A stretch of 64,000 nt of DNA from Xanthomonas cassavae CFBP 4642 (GCF_000454545.1 NZ_CM002139.1:4008837-4072836), one strand, 5' to 3'. Shown: positions 50,818-59,950, numbered from the stretch's first letter. The notes: generated by a model from the sequence alone, not told the origin. Program-made: numbers and translations.

Positions 50818-51033
50818 CCGGGATTGGTGGATTCGGGATTGGGGATTCGCAACTGCGGCTCTCCGTCCCGGCCCTCTCCGGCAATGACATGGCGCCGGGT
50901 GAAAACCCGGCGTTATGTTTTTCAAGCCAGGCAAGAACTCAAACAATTCAGCGCGCCCCCTGCCGATGGCATCACCTGCAATCAGCAGCGCTGCCTCGCT
51001 TTTACCAATCCCCAATCCCAACTCCCGAATCCC
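50818..51033. repeat. GGGATT mini-repeat pair E
   Basis: The left arm (50818-50850) starts two bases before the end of lpdA. The opposite arm (51003-51033, CCAATCCCCAATCCCAACTC) ends at the ATG of the LOG-family gene. The two arms enclose about 150 bp that hold a strong terminator. The conserved GCTTTTAC block precedes the right arm, as in pair D. Confidence 0.8.
50893..50922 (+). terminator. intrinsic terminator of sucA-sucB-lpdA
   Basis: CGCCGGGT (50893-50900) pairs with ACCCGGCG (50905-50912) around a GAAA tetraloop. TTATGTTTTT follows. It lies 75 bases after the lpdA stop. Confidence 0.9.
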
Positions 51034-51627
51034 ATGAAAAGCATCTGCGTCTACTGCGGCTCCAATGCCGGCAACAAACCCGCCTATGTCGAACGCGCCA
51101 CTGCGCTGGGCCAGCGCATTGCTGCACAGGGCCTGCGTCTGGTCTACGGTGGCGGCAATGTTGGATTGATGGGCACGGTGGCCAATGCGGTACTGGCTGC
51201 CGGCGGCGAAGTGACTGGCGTCATTCCACAGCAGCTGGCCGATTGGGAAGTGGCGCACCGCGGGCTGACCGCGCTGGAAATCGTCGGCTCCATGCACGAG
51301 CGCAAGATGCGCATGTTCGAACTGTCAGATGCCTTCGTTGCCCTGCCCGGCGGCTTCGGCACCATGGAGGAGATCTTCGAAATGCTGACCTGGCGCCAGC
51401 TCGGCATCGGCAACAAGCCCTGCGCCTTTCTGGATATCGAAAATTTCTATGGGCCGCTGATCGGCATGATCGATCGCATGGTGGAAGAGCGCTTCCTGCA
51501 CCCGGATCAGCGCACCGACCTGTGGTACGGCAGCGACATCGAGCAGATGCTGGAATGGATGCAGCATTACACGCCGGCCCAGGCCTCGAAGTGGATCGAC
51601 GAGAAGCGCCGCTCCACGCTGGTGTAA
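51034..51627 (+). CDS. LOG-family protein (TIGR00730; nucleotide phosphoribohydrolase type)
   Basis: A 197-residue Rossmann-fold protein of the LOG ('Lonely guy') family. Family members release a free base such as a cytokinin or adenine from the nucleoside 5'-monophosphate. Motifs are VYCGSNAGNK, LVYGGGNVGLMG, MHERKMRM and PGGFGTMEEIFE (phosphate-binding and catalytic PGGxGTxxE with Glu). In plant-associated bacteria a cytokinin role is possible, but AMP and other NMP hydrolysis is equally compatible. The ATG at 51034 directly follows the mini-repeat. The longer frame from 50824 is not coding. Confidence 0.88.
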   Translation: MKSICVYCGSNAGNKPAYVERATALGQRIAAQGLRLVYGGGNVGLMGTVANAVLAAGGEVTGVIPQQLADWEVAHRGLTALEIVGSMHERKMRMFELSDAFVALPGGFGTMEEIFEMLTWRQLGIGNKPCAFLDIENFYGPLIGMIDRMVEERFLHPDQRTDLWYGSDIEQMLEWMQHYTPAQASKWIDEKRRSTLV

Positions 51628-51871
51628 ACGTCAGTCGGCAAGCTTTTGATCTGCGCTGCAAGACAGCAGCATTACGACAGTGCGCGGTTGGATGCCCTGC
51701 GCGCGTCACCGCAGCGGCATCCACAAAAAACGCGGTGCCGGCCAGCAACTTCATATGCCGCAGCGTCATTGCAGGCCACCGCAGCAACTGCACCCAACAC
51801 CACGCCGATCTGCGAGCTTGTAACCGCAGTCACGACGGCCCGCAGCAACCGCCACCCCCGCCTCGCATAGA

Positions 51872-52474
51872 ATGACGGCGATGCTCGATACCCTTGCCGC
51901 TGACGCGCACCACAGCCTGGACATCAAGCACAGCCGCTTTCTGGCCCACGCCGGTGTACTGGACTCTCCCGCGCAGGCGCTGGAGATCGTGCAGCGCGTG
52001 TCGGTGCGCGCTGCCACTCACAACTGCTGGGCCTACCGCTTCGGGCAGGAGTACCGTTCCAGCGATGATGGCGAGCCCAGCGGGACGGCGGGCAGGCCGA
52101 TCCTGGCGGCGATCGATGGCCAGGGTCTCGATCGCGTGGTGGTGGTGGTCACCCGTTGGTACGGCGGCATCAAGCTCGGTGCCGGTGGATTGGTGCGCGC
52201 CTATGGCGGCACTGCCGCCGAGTGCCTGCGGCTGGCGACGCGGCGGCCATTGATCGCACTGACGCTGCTCGATCTGCACTGTCGGTTCGACGACCTGGGG
52301 CTGGTGCATGCCGCCTTGGTCGCCTCCCATGCCGACAGGCTGGACGAGCGTTTTGATGCCGATGGCGCGGCATTGCGCGTGCAAGTGCCTGCAGATCGGC
52401 TTGCAGGCTTGAAAACCCGTCTGTGCGACGCCACTCGCAACCGTGTCCACCTCTCAACACCGGAAGCCGCATGA
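51872..52474 (+). CDS. YigZ/IMPACT family protein
   Basis: A 200-residue protein with the UPF0029/IMPACT N-terminal domain: KHSRFLAHAGVLDSPAQA, AATHNCWAYRFG, SSDDGEPSGTAGRPIL, VVVVVTRWYGGIKLGAGGLVRAY. A short C-terminal domain follows. In eukaryotes IMPACT proteins affect translation control through GCN1; the bacterial function is not established. It starts 244 bp after the LOG gene (that gap holds no gene) with an ATG at 51872 or 51881. It overlaps the exporter gene by ATGA. Confidence 0.9.
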   Translation: MTAMLDTLAADAHHSLDIKHSRFLAHAGVLDSPAQALEIVQRVSVRAATHNCWAYRFGQEYRSSDDGEPSGTAGRPILAAIDGQGLDRVVVVVTRWYGGIKLGAGGLVRAYGGTAAECLRLATRRPLIALTLLDLHCRFDDLGLVHAALVASHADRLDERFDADGAALRVQVPADRLAGLKTRLCDATRNRVHLSTPEAA

Positions 52475-54240
52475 ATCAGCCAGCCGCCGCCAGGCCCAAT
52501 CCATTGCGGAAGCTTGGCAGCCTGCGCACCCTGTGGCCGTTCGTGCAGCGCCAGCGCGGGTTGTTCGCCGCATGGCTGATTGCGCTGGCGATTTCCTCGG
52601 CGGCCACGCTCAGCCTGCCGGCCGCGGTCAAGCGCATGATCGACCACGGCTTCTCCGGCGGGGCGCAGATCAACCAGGCATTCGCCCTGCTGTTCGCGGT
52701 TGCGGTGGTACTGGCAGTGGCCACGGCGGCGCGGTTCTACTTCGTCTCGCTGCTGGGCGAAAAGGTCGTCGCCGACCTGCGTGGCCGCCTGTATGCGCAC
52801 CTGATCGGGCTGGACGCCGGCTTTCACGACCGCAGCCGTAGCGGCGAACTGGTGTCGCGGCTGTCGGCCGACAGCGAACTGCTGCGCGGTTTGATCGGCA
52901 CCACCATGTCGGTGGCGTTACGCAGCTCGGTGACGGTGATCGGCAGCATGGTGATGCTGCTGATTACCAGCCCGCGCCTGGCCGGCTTCACTCTGATCGG
53001 CATCCCGCTGGCGGTGCTGCCGATCGTGCTGGGCGCGCGCCGGCTGCAGAAGATCTCGCGCGCCAGCCAGGACCGCGTGGCCGATGCCAATACGCTGGCC
53101 GCCGAAACCCTGGGCGCGGTGCGCACCGTGCAGGCGCATGCGCGCGAGCAGTACGAGAGCCAGCGTTTCAGCCAGGCGCTGTTGTCCGCCATCGACACGG
53201 CACGGCTGCGGGTGCGTACCCAGGCAGGCGTCACCGCGGTGGCGATCATGCTGATCTTCGGCGCCATCGTCGGCGTGCTGTGGCTGGGCGCGCACGACGT
53301 GGTGTCCGGCCGCATGACTCCAGGCACGCTGGGCCAGTTCGTGCTGTATGCCCTGATCGGCGGCGGTTCGGTCGGCGCATTGGCCGAGGTCTGGAACGAG
53401 CTGCAGCGCGCAGCTGGCGGCATGGGCCGCGTCGGCGAACTGCTCGACGAACAGCCGGCGATCGTGGCACCGCCCACGCCCACGCCGTTGCCGCAGCCGC
53501 TGCATGGTGCGATCCATTTCGACCAGGTGGTGTTCCATTACCCGCAGCGCCCCGATGCACCGGCACTGGATCGCTTCGACCTGCATGTCCGCCCCGGCGA
53601 GACGGTGGCTCTGGTCGGCCCCTCCGGCGCCGGCAAGAGCACGGTGCTGTCGATGCTCCTGCGCTTCCATGACCCGGTGCGTGGCCACGTGCGCATCGAC
53701 GAGGTGGACCTGCGCGACACCGACCCGGTGCGCTTGCGCGAACACATTGCGCTGGTGCCGCAGCAACCCACCCTGTTCGCCGCCAGTGCCGCCGACAACA
53801 TCCGCTACGGCCGGCTGCAGGCCAGCGACGCGGAGGTGGAAGCCGCCGCCGCGGCTGCCGAAGCCGATGTCTTCATCCGGGCGCTGCCGCAGGGCTACGC
53901 CAGCGAACTGGGCGAGCGCGGCACGCGCCTGTCCGGCGGCCAGCAACAACGCGTGGCGATTGCGCGTGCCTTGCTCAAGGACGCGCCGATCCTGCTGTTG
54001 GACGAGGCCACCAGCGCACTGGATGCGCAGAGCGAACGCGCCGTGCAACAAGCGCTGGACCGGCTCATGCAGGGCCGCACCACCCTGGTCATCGCGCACC
54101 GCCTGGCCACCGTGCTCAAGGCCGACCGCATCGTGGTCATGGACGCCGGCCGCATCGTCGCGCAGGGCACCCACGCACAGCTGGTCGCCGAAGGCGGCCT
54201 GTATGCAGAATTGGCGCGGCTGCAGTTCATCGATCAATGA
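52471..54240 (+). CDS. ABC-type exporter, MsbA/multidrug-like half transporter
   Basis: A 589-residue half transporter. The membrane domain (about 25-310) has six helices, the first about 31-53. The nucleotide-binding domain (about 345-580) has Walker A GPSGAGKST, Q-loop PQQPTLF, signature LSGGQQQR, Walker B ILLLDEATSALD and H-loop AHR. It is of the ABCB/MsbA group, exporting lipids or drugs as a homodimer; the actual substrate is unknown. It is coupled to yigZ by ATGA overlap. All motifs are present, in contrast to the exporter gene at 55316. Confidence 0.9.
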   Translation: MNQPAAARPNPLRKLGSLRTLWPFVQRQRGLFAAWLIALAISSAATLSLPAAVKRMIDHGFSGGAQINQAFALLFAVAVVLAVATAARFYFVSLLGEKVVADLRGRLYAHLIGLDAGFHDRSRSGELVSRLSADSELLRGLIGTTMSVALRSSVTVIGSMVMLLITSPRLAGFTLIGIPLAVLPIVLGARRLQKISRASQDRVADANTLAAETLGAVRTVQAHAREQYESQRFSQALLSAIDTARLRVRTQAGVTAVAIMLIFGAIVGVLWLGAHDVVSGRMTPGTLGQFVLYALIGGGSVGALAEVWNELQRAAGGMGRVGELLDEQPAIVAPPTPTPLPQPLHGAIHFDQVVFHYPQRPDAPALDRFDLHVRPGETVALVGPSGAGKSTVLSMLLRFHDPVRGHVRIDEVDLRDTDPVRLREHIALVPQQPTLFAASAADNIRYGRLQASDAEVEAAAAAAEADVFIRALPQGYASELGERGTRLSGGQQQRVAIARALLKDAPILLLDEATSALDAQSERAVQQALDRLMQGRTTLVIAHRLATVLKADRIVVMDAGRIVAQGTHAQLVAEGGLYAELARLQFIDQ

Positions 54241-54327
54241 CTGCTGGATGAGGCCCTCGCCGGCTGCCATGTTTCGCGGCCCGACGCGGGCGGCGTGCCC
54301 CGCTCCACCCAACGCACTAAGCTCGCC

Positions 54328-55227
54328 ATGGCCCGCCCCAGAACCACCATCCGCCAGCTCAGCTATTTCGTCGCACTGGCCGACACCGGCAGCTTTACCC
54401 GCGCAGCCGAGCAGATGGGCGTCTCGCAACCGTCGCTGTCGCAACAGATTCGCGCGCTGGAGACCATCATCGGCGCGCCGCTGTTCGAACGTGGTGTGCC
54501 GGCGATCCTGACCCCGCTGGGACGCGACCTGCGCGACCGCTCGCGCAGCATCCTGCTGGACGTGGCCGACCTGGAAGACGTGCGCGCCACCTCGGCCGAT
54601 ACCCTGATCGGCACCATCCGGCTCGGCGTCTCGCCAACCCTGGGCGCCTATCTGATGCCCAGCCTGGTGGCGCGCCTGCACCGCGAGCACCCGGCGCTGC
54701 GCGTGCACGTGCGCGAAGGCCTGCCGACCATGCTCGCCAGCGACCTGGCCAACGGCGTACACGATCTGATTCTGGCGCAGTTGCCGGTAGCCGGCCGCAG
54801 CCTGCACAGCGAGCGCCTGTTCCGCGAGCCGTTGCACGTGACCATGGCCGCCGATCACCCGCTGCGCAGCAAACGCTGCATCACCCCCGCCGATCTGCGC
54901 GGCGCCAACCTGCTCACGCTGATGCCGGAATATCGCCTGGCCGAACAAGTGGCCGCGATTGCGATGGATGTCGGCGCGCACGTGCTGCGCGATTACGAAG
55001 GCACGAGTCTTGATGCGATCCGACAGATGGCCGGCATGGGCATGGGCCTGGCGCTGCTGCCGGACCTGTACGTGCGCCAGGAAATCCGCGAAGGCGACGA
55101 TGTGGTGGTGCGCCCGATCAAGGGCGGCCGCTACTACCGCGACATCGGCCTGCTCTGGCGCCAGGGCGCAGGGCGTGCGCCCGCGTTCGGTTTGATCGCC
55201 GAGTTGCTGCGCGCCGCAGCCGCATAG
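54328..55227 (+). CDS. LysR-family regulator, OxyR-like but without the redox cysteines
   Basis: A 299-residue LysR-type regulator with N-terminal helix-turn-helix (ADTGSFTRAAEQMGVSQPSLSQ, residues about 20-45) and an effector domain that most resembles OxyR. In OxyR two cysteines form a peroxide-sensing disulfide in the LL.L..GHC.RDQ....C segment. Here the corresponding segment reads LLTLMPEYRLAEQVAAIAMD and contains no cysteine. It therefore cannot sense peroxide by that chemistry. The start at 54328 (MARPRTTIRQLSYF) fits the family. It lies 89 bp upstream of the exporter operon on the same strand and may control it. Confidence 0.88.
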   Translation: MARPRTTIRQLSYFVALADTGSFTRAAEQMGVSQPSLSQQIRALETIIGAPLFERGVPAILTPLGRDLRDRSRSILLDVADLEDVRATSADTLIGTIRLGVSPTLGAYLMPSLVARLHREHPALRVHVREGLPTMLASDLANGVHDLILAQLPVAGRSLHSERLFREPLHVTMAADHPLRSKRCITPADLRGANLLTLMPEYRLAEQVAAIAMDVGAHVLRDYEGTSLDAIRQMAGMGMGLALLPDLYVRQEIREGDDVVVRPIKGGRYYRDIGLLWRQGAGRAPAFGLIAELLRAAAA

Positions 55228-55315
55228 GAAAATCCTATACAACGGATAAGCGCACCGGCCTTGTCCTGTCGCCGTAACTCGTCAATGCTTCACTGAACTC
55301 ATCAATGGATAGTCA

Positions 55316-57004
55316 ATGGCGGCGCAGCGGATCGGATGGCGGGAAGCGGTGGCTTGGCTGGCGGAAATCGTCGGGCCGGACATGCCGTATGTGCGTCTTG
55401 CCCTGGTGTATGGCGTTGCGATCAGCCTGCTGTCGCTGGCCACCCCCATCTCGGTGCAACTACTGATCAACAGCGTCGCCAACACCGCGCTGCCCACGCC
55501 GTTGTGGACCCTGTCCGGCCTGTTGCTGGGCCTGTTGTTGCTGGTGGCGGCCTTGAGCGCAATGCGGGTGTGGGTGATGGCGTTGTTCGAGCGCCGCCTG
55601 TTCGCGCGGGTGGTGGCGGAAATCACCGTGCGCGCGGTGCATGCGCAGAACCCGTTCTTCGCCGATCAGAACCGCGGCGACGTGTTCAACCGCTACTTCG
55701 ATCTGGTGGTGGTGCAAAAAGCGGTGCCCAGCCTGGCGGTCGGTGCCTTCACCATCATGCTGCAGTCGGCGGTGGGCCTGATCGTCACCAGCTTCTACCA
55801 CCCGTTCTTCCTGGGTTTCAACGCGCTGTTGCTGCTGACCATCTTCTCGATCTGGATGATCTGGTCGCGTGGCTCGATCCGCTCGGCGGTGGAACTGAGC
55901 CATGCCAAGCACAACGCCGCGCACTGGCTGGAGAGCGTTGGCGGCTCCAACGGGTTCTATAAATCCAGCCGCCACCTCAACTTTGCGATGGACCGCTCCG
56001 AAGCGGTGACGGCCGCCTATGTGGCGCGGCATCGGCGCCATTTCCGCTACACCTTCACCCAGACGCTGGCGTTCCTGCTCACCTATGCGGTGGCCAGCGC
56101 GGCGTTGCTGGCACTGGGCGGCAGCCTGATCCTGCGCGGCGAGCTGTCGATCGGCCAGCTGGTGGCGGCCGAGCTGATCCTGAGCGCGGTGTTCTACGGC
56201 ATTGCGCAGCTGGGCACCTATCTGGACGTGTTCTACGACCTGGTCGCCAGCGCGGAGGAATTGTCGCTGCTGTACGCCATCCCGCAGGAGCGTCCGGTGG
56301 TGGCCGCCGGCGAAGCGCCGGGCAACAGTGCGGTGCGCCTGGATGGCGTGGTGATCGAGGGCGCGCGTTTCGATTTCGCGCTGCAAGCCGGGGAGCAGCT
56401 GGTCACCCTGGCCGACGGCGGTGCCGACCGCCTGCTCGCTATGGTGCTCAAGCGCCACGTCGTTCCCGACCGCGGGCTGGTGATGGTGGGCGGCGCCGAC
56501 ATGGCCACCTTCGACATGTACCTGCTGCGCTCGGAAGTCACCGTGCTCGACCGGCCGACCATCGTGGAGGTCACCATTCGCGAATACCTGGCGATGGCCG
56601 CCGCCGACGTGACATCCGATGCGATGCTTCAGGCGATCGATGCGGTGGGCCTGCGCGCGCGCATCGCCGCGTTGCCGCAAGGCCTGGACACCCGCCTCGC
56701 CGCATCCGGTTTCCCGTTGTGGATCGGCGATGTCATGGCGCTGAAACTGGCCAATGCGCTGCTGGTGCGCCCGCGGGTGCTGATGTTGTCGCAACTGTAT
56801 GACCTGCTTCCGGCAGAACGTCTGACCCGGGTCCTGCGGCGCTTGAAGGACGCAGGAACCACGGTGCTGCTGTGCACCGGCCGGCCGGAGGACATCACCC
56901 TGGACGGCTGGTTCCGTCTGGAACCGGAGCGTCAGCAGCGCTACGCCACGCGTGCGGAACTGATCGCATCCACCCAGGAGGCGACCCATGCAGCACGCCT
57001 CTGA
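55316..57004 (+). CDS. ABC-exporter-like membrane protein with degenerate ATPase domain
   Basis: A 562-residue protein. The N-terminal part (about 20-310) has six membrane helices as in type I secretion ABC proteins (HlyB/PrtD-like). The C-terminal part (about 335-555) is clearly an ABC ATPase by layout (ALQAGEQLVTL, LPQGLDTRLAASG, RVLRRLKDAGTTVLL), but every nucleotide motif is lost. Walker A is ADGGADR (366-372), with no Gly-Lys-Ser. The signature is FPLWIGDVM. Walker B ends LMLSQL, with Ser492-Gln493 instead of Asp-Glu. The H-loop His is Gly522. It is followed in overlap by an HlyD-type adaptor and a TolC-type channel. How transport is powered, if it is, is unknown. Confidence 0.85.
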   Translation: MAAQRIGWREAVAWLAEIVGPDMPYVRLALVYGVAISLLSLATPISVQLLINSVANTALPTPLWTLSGLLLGLLLLVAALSAMRVWVMALFERRLFARVVAEITVRAVHAQNPFFADQNRGDVFNRYFDLVVVQKAVPSLAVGAFTIMLQSAVGLIVTSFYHPFFLGFNALLLLTIFSIWMIWSRGSIRSAVELSHAKHNAAHWLESVGGSNGFYKSSRHLNFAMDRSEAVTAAYVARHRRHFRYTFTQTLAFLLTYAVASAALLALGGSLILRGELSIGQLVAAELILSAVFYGIAQLGTYLDVFYDLVASAEELSLLYAIPQERPVVAAGEAPGNSAVRLDGVVIEGARFDFALQAGEQLVTLADGGADRLLAMVLKRHVVPDRGLVMVGGADMATFDMYLLRSEVTVLDRPTIVEVTIREYLAMAAADVTSDAMLQAIDAVGLRARIAALPQGLDTRLAASGFPLWIGDVMALKLANALLVRPRVLMLSQLYDLLPAERLTRVLRRLKDAGTTVLLCTGRPEDITLDGWFRLEPERQQRYATRAELIASTQEATHAARL

Positions 57005-58076
57005 CCGGATCGCGCACTTCCCCACCCTGGCGGCGATGCGCCCGCCCAGCATCGCCAGGGCGTTGGCCTGGATGCTGCTGATCGGCGTTGCCATTGCCGG
57101 CGCCATCCTGGCGTTTGCGCCCTGGGTGCAGACCGCCAGCGGCAAGGGCCAGGTGGTCTCGCTGGATCCGGGCGACCGCCAGCAGCAGGTCACCGCCTTC
57201 GTGCCTGGCCGTGTCGAGCGCTGGTATGTGCACGATGGCCAGCACGTGTCCGAGGGCGACCCGATCGCTCGGGTCGGCGACCTGGACCCGGACCTGCTCA
57301 CCCGGCTTGCCAGCGAACGTGCGCAGGTGGCGGCGGAGATCACCGCCATCCAGCAATCGCGCGCGGTGGCCAGCATCGATGTGGAGCGTAGCCGGCAACT
57401 GCTTGCCGAAGGCCTGGCCGGCCGTCGCGACTTCGAGCTGACCCAGATCAAGGTGGCCGAAGCCGATGCCAAACTGGCCGAATCGCGCGCCAAGCTGACC
57501 CGCATCGACATCCAGTTGAATCGCCAGTCCGCGCAATTGGTGCGCGCCCCGCGCGATGGTCGCGTGCAGCAGCTCAACGCCGCCAGCGGCAGCGCGATGG
57601 TGTCGCCAGGCACCGTGCTGGCCGTGATCGCACCCGAGCGCGTGGAGCGCGCGGTGGAGCTGTACATCGACGGCCGCGATGTGCCCCTGATCCGTCTGGG
57701 CCGACCGGTGCGGCTGGAGTTCGAAGGCTGGCCGGCGATCCAGTTCAGCGGCTGGCCGTCGGTGGCGCACGGCATGTTCGACGGCCGCGTGCGGGCGATC
57801 GACCCCAATGCCGCGCCGGACGGGCTGTTCCGCATCCTGGTCGAGCCGATGCCGGGCAAGCCGGCCTGGCCGGCGCAGGAATTCGCCCGCCAGGGCGGCA
57901 AGGTGCGCGGCTGGGTGCAGGGCGAAACGGTGCGGGTAGGCTATGAATTATGGCGCCAGCTCAACAACTTCCCGCTGGAATTCGGCCGGCGTCCGGCTGC
58001 GACCACGCAGGACGAGGGCAAGGCCAAGCCGGCAGCCGGCGACAAGTCCGAAGACGACGCGACGGGCAAGAAGTGA
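56988..58076 (+). CDS. HlyD-family membrane fusion protein
   Basis: A periplasmic adaptor of 362 residues with one N-terminal membrane helix (about 27-48, LAWMLLIGVAIAGAILAFAP). A lipoyl/barrel half (GRVERWYVHDGQHVSEGDPI) leads into a coiled coil (about 105-185, AQVAAEITAIQQSRAVASID...). The second barrel half (LVRAPRDGRVQQLNAASGS) and a beta domain follow. It would bridge the inner-membrane protein and the TolC-like channel. It overlaps the preceding gene by 17 bp and the next by TGATG, so the three proteins are made together. The tail (about 335-362) is lysine/aspartate rich. Confidence 0.88.
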   Translation: MQHASDRIAHFPTLAAMRPPSIARALAWMLLIGVAIAGAILAFAPWVQTASGKGQVVSLDPGDRQQQVTAFVPGRVERWYVHDGQHVSEGDPIARVGDLDPDLLTRLASERAQVAAEITAIQQSRAVASIDVERSRQLLAEGLAGRRDFELTQIKVAEADAKLAESRAKLTRIDIQLNRQSAQLVRAPRDGRVQQLNAASGSAMVSPGTVLAVIAPERVERAVELYIDGRDVPLIRLGRPVRLEFEGWPAIQFSGWPSVAHGMFDGRVRAIDPNAAPDGLFRILVEPMPGKPAWPAQEFARQGGKVRGWVQGETVRVGYELWRQLNNFPLEFGRRPAATTQDEGKAKPAAGDKSEDDATGKK

Positions 58077-59476
58077 TGCGCCGTCTTGCTGCCCTGCTGA
58101 TCGCACTCTGCCCCGGTGCGGCATTCGCCCAGGCCACGCCGTTGAGCCTGGACGAGGTGCTGCAATCGTCGGCGCGCTCTGCGCCGCAGATCATCGAGTC
58201 GCTGGCCAAGGTCCGCCAGGCCGAAGGCAAGGGCATCTCCGCCGACGGCGCCTTCGATACCGTGTTCGATATCGAAGGACGCTCGCGCGAGGCCGGCTAC
58301 TACGACGGCAGCACCATCGAAACCGGCGTCAAGCGTCCGTTCGAGGAAAACGGCGGCTATTACTACGGCGGCTACCGCTCCTCGCGTGGCGCGTTTCCGG
58401 TCTACGAAGACAAGTCCTACACCGACCGCGGCGGCGAAGTGAAGGTCGGCGCGCTGTATGCGCTGTTGCGCGATCGCGTGATCGACGAACGCCGCACCAA
58501 GCGCAGCGTTGCCAGCGCCGACATCGATGTTGCCCGGTACGAGGCGGAGATGGTGGCGATCGGGGTGCAACGGCGTGCGGTGGACGCCTACCAGAGCTGG
58601 GTCGCTGCCGGATTGAAACTGCGTGCCTACAGGGATCTGCTGGAACTGGCCGAGCGCCGCCGCAACGCGATCTCGCGGCAGGTGACGCTGGGCGCGCGCC
58701 CCACGATCCTGTTGACCGAGAACGACCAGAACCTGGTGCGCCGGCGCGCCCTGGTGGTGCGCTCGGAGCAGGATTTCGCCAACGCGGCCAATGCCTTGTC
58801 GCTGTACCTGCGCGATGACGCGGGCATGCCGATGATCGTCTCCGACGAGCGCCTGCCGGCCGACACGTCCGCGCTGGAAGGGCTGGCCGGCGCCAGCAAG
58901 ATCACCGCGCCGGTCGAGCGCCCGGACTACCGCGCCGTGCTGACCCGCATCGACCAGGCCACCGCGCGGCTGATGCTGGCGCAGAACGATCTGAAGCCGC
59001 GCCTGGATGTGAGCGTGGAAGTCAGCAAGGACCTGGGCCCGCCCGGCGTGGGTGGCCCCAACCGCTCGCCCACCGATGCCATCATCGGGTTCCGCTTCAG
59101 CGTGCCGCTGGAGAACCGCGCCGCCAAGGGTCGCGTGGCCGAAGCGCGTGCCGAGATCGAAGCGCTGGATCAGCGCAGCCGCTTCCTGCGCGACCAGATC
59201 TCGGTCGAAGTCGAATCGATCGTCATCTCGCTCAACGCCGCCGAACGGCTGGCCAGGATCGCCGATGAGGAACGTGGCCTGGCCGACCGCCTGGCCGCTG
59301 CCGAACGGCGCCGCTTCGAACTGGGGTCGGGTGACTTCTTCCTGGTCAACCAGCGCGAAGAAACCGCCAACGACGCCCGCGTGCGCCTGATCGATGCGGA
59401 AGCACGCATCGCCTCGGCACGCGCGGAACTGGCAGCGGCCACTGCCGATCGGGATGCGCTGCAGTTGCGACGCTGA
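58076..59476 (+). CDS. TolC-family outer-membrane efflux protein
   Basis: An outer-membrane channel protein of 466 residues with a signal peptide (about 1-19, ...GAAFAQ) and the long helical pattern of two TolC repeats. These are seen as QIIESLAKVRQAEGKGISA and RPDYRAVLTRIDQATARLML, each followed by a conserved long helix. A Tyr-rich loop lies near residues 90-110 (NGGYYYGGYRSS), not typical of TolC, perhaps in the outer strands. It is the third gene of the exporter operon. Its stop is followed by a gap with a 22-bp palindrome. Confidence 0.88.
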   Translation: MRRLAALLIALCPGAAFAQATPLSLDEVLQSSARSAPQIIESLAKVRQAEGKGISADGAFDTVFDIEGRSREAGYYDGSTIETGVKRPFEENGGYYYGGYRSSRGAFPVYEDKSYTDRGGEVKVGALYALLRDRVIDERRTKRSVASADIDVARYEAEMVAIGVQRRAVDAYQSWVAAGLKLRAYRDLLELAERRRNAISRQVTLGARPTILLTENDQNLVRRRALVVRSEQDFANAANALSLYLRDDAGMPMIVSDERLPADTSALEGLAGASKITAPVERPDYRAVLTRIDQATARLMLAQNDLKPRLDVSVEVSKDLGPPGVGGPNRSPTDAIIGFRFSVPLENRAAKGRVAEARAEIEALDQRSRFLRDQISVEVESIVISLNAAERLARIADEERGLADRLAAAERRRFELGSGDFFLVNQREETANDARVRLIDAEARIASARAELAAATADRDALQLRR

Positions 59477-59488
59477 ATGGGGTTGCGT

Positions 59489-59510
59489 GTGTGTGCATGC
59501 ATGCACACAC
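59489..59510. promoter_or_regulatory. 22-bp perfect palindrome after the exporter operon
   Basis: GTGTGTGCATG (59489-59499) faces CATGCACACAC (59500-59510). It is 12 bp past the stop of the TolC-family gene. No U-tract follows. It may be a protein-binding site or a weak transcription end. Confidence 0.4.
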
Positions 59511-59749
59511 GTAAGCAAGCAGAAGCAATCAATCCGTCCGGGTCGATGGAGTGACAGCACGGCGGTTCCATCGGATTGGGCCGCCTGCCGACACTGTCGA
59601 GAGCGTTTTTCGCATCGAGAGCAGGCGAAAATTCTCCCTGCCCACACAACGCAATGACTCCTCAATAACATCAACGTGCGCATGCTCGGCCATGCAGCCT
59701 CGCGTTTATCGCTGGATGCGCTGCAACCCTGAAGTCTTCGGAGGTCATT

Positions 59750-59944
59750 ATGTCTTTCCGGCAATTTCCCGCGGTCGATGCGGATGGCGAACCCTATGTG
59801 ATCGTCGAGTTCCGCGACGAGCAGGCTTCCCGACCCAACATCCAGTCCACTCCACGCTATGAATTGCCCGATGGTCGCCACCTGCAGCGACAGGGCCAGC
59901 GCTTCGTCACCGACGGCGGCGAGTTGCGCCTGGCTGCCGCCTGA
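59750..59944 (+). CDS. small protein of unknown function (64 residues)
   Basis: A 64-residue soluble protein (MSFRQFPAVDADGEPYVIVE...) with a GGAGG ribosome-binding site seven bases before its ATG. Residues 15-60 look like a small beta-rich fold (YVIVEFRDEQ, YELPDGRHLQRQGQRFV). It has no signal peptide or membrane helix. I do not recognise a family. It is followed by a hairpin. It is downstream of the exporter operon, but 273 bp away, so any connection is only positional. Confidence 0.65.
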   Translation: MSFRQFPAVDADGEPYVIVEFRDEQASRPNIQSTPRYELPDGRHLQRQGQRFVTDGGELRLAAA

Positions 59945-59950
59945 TCGGCC

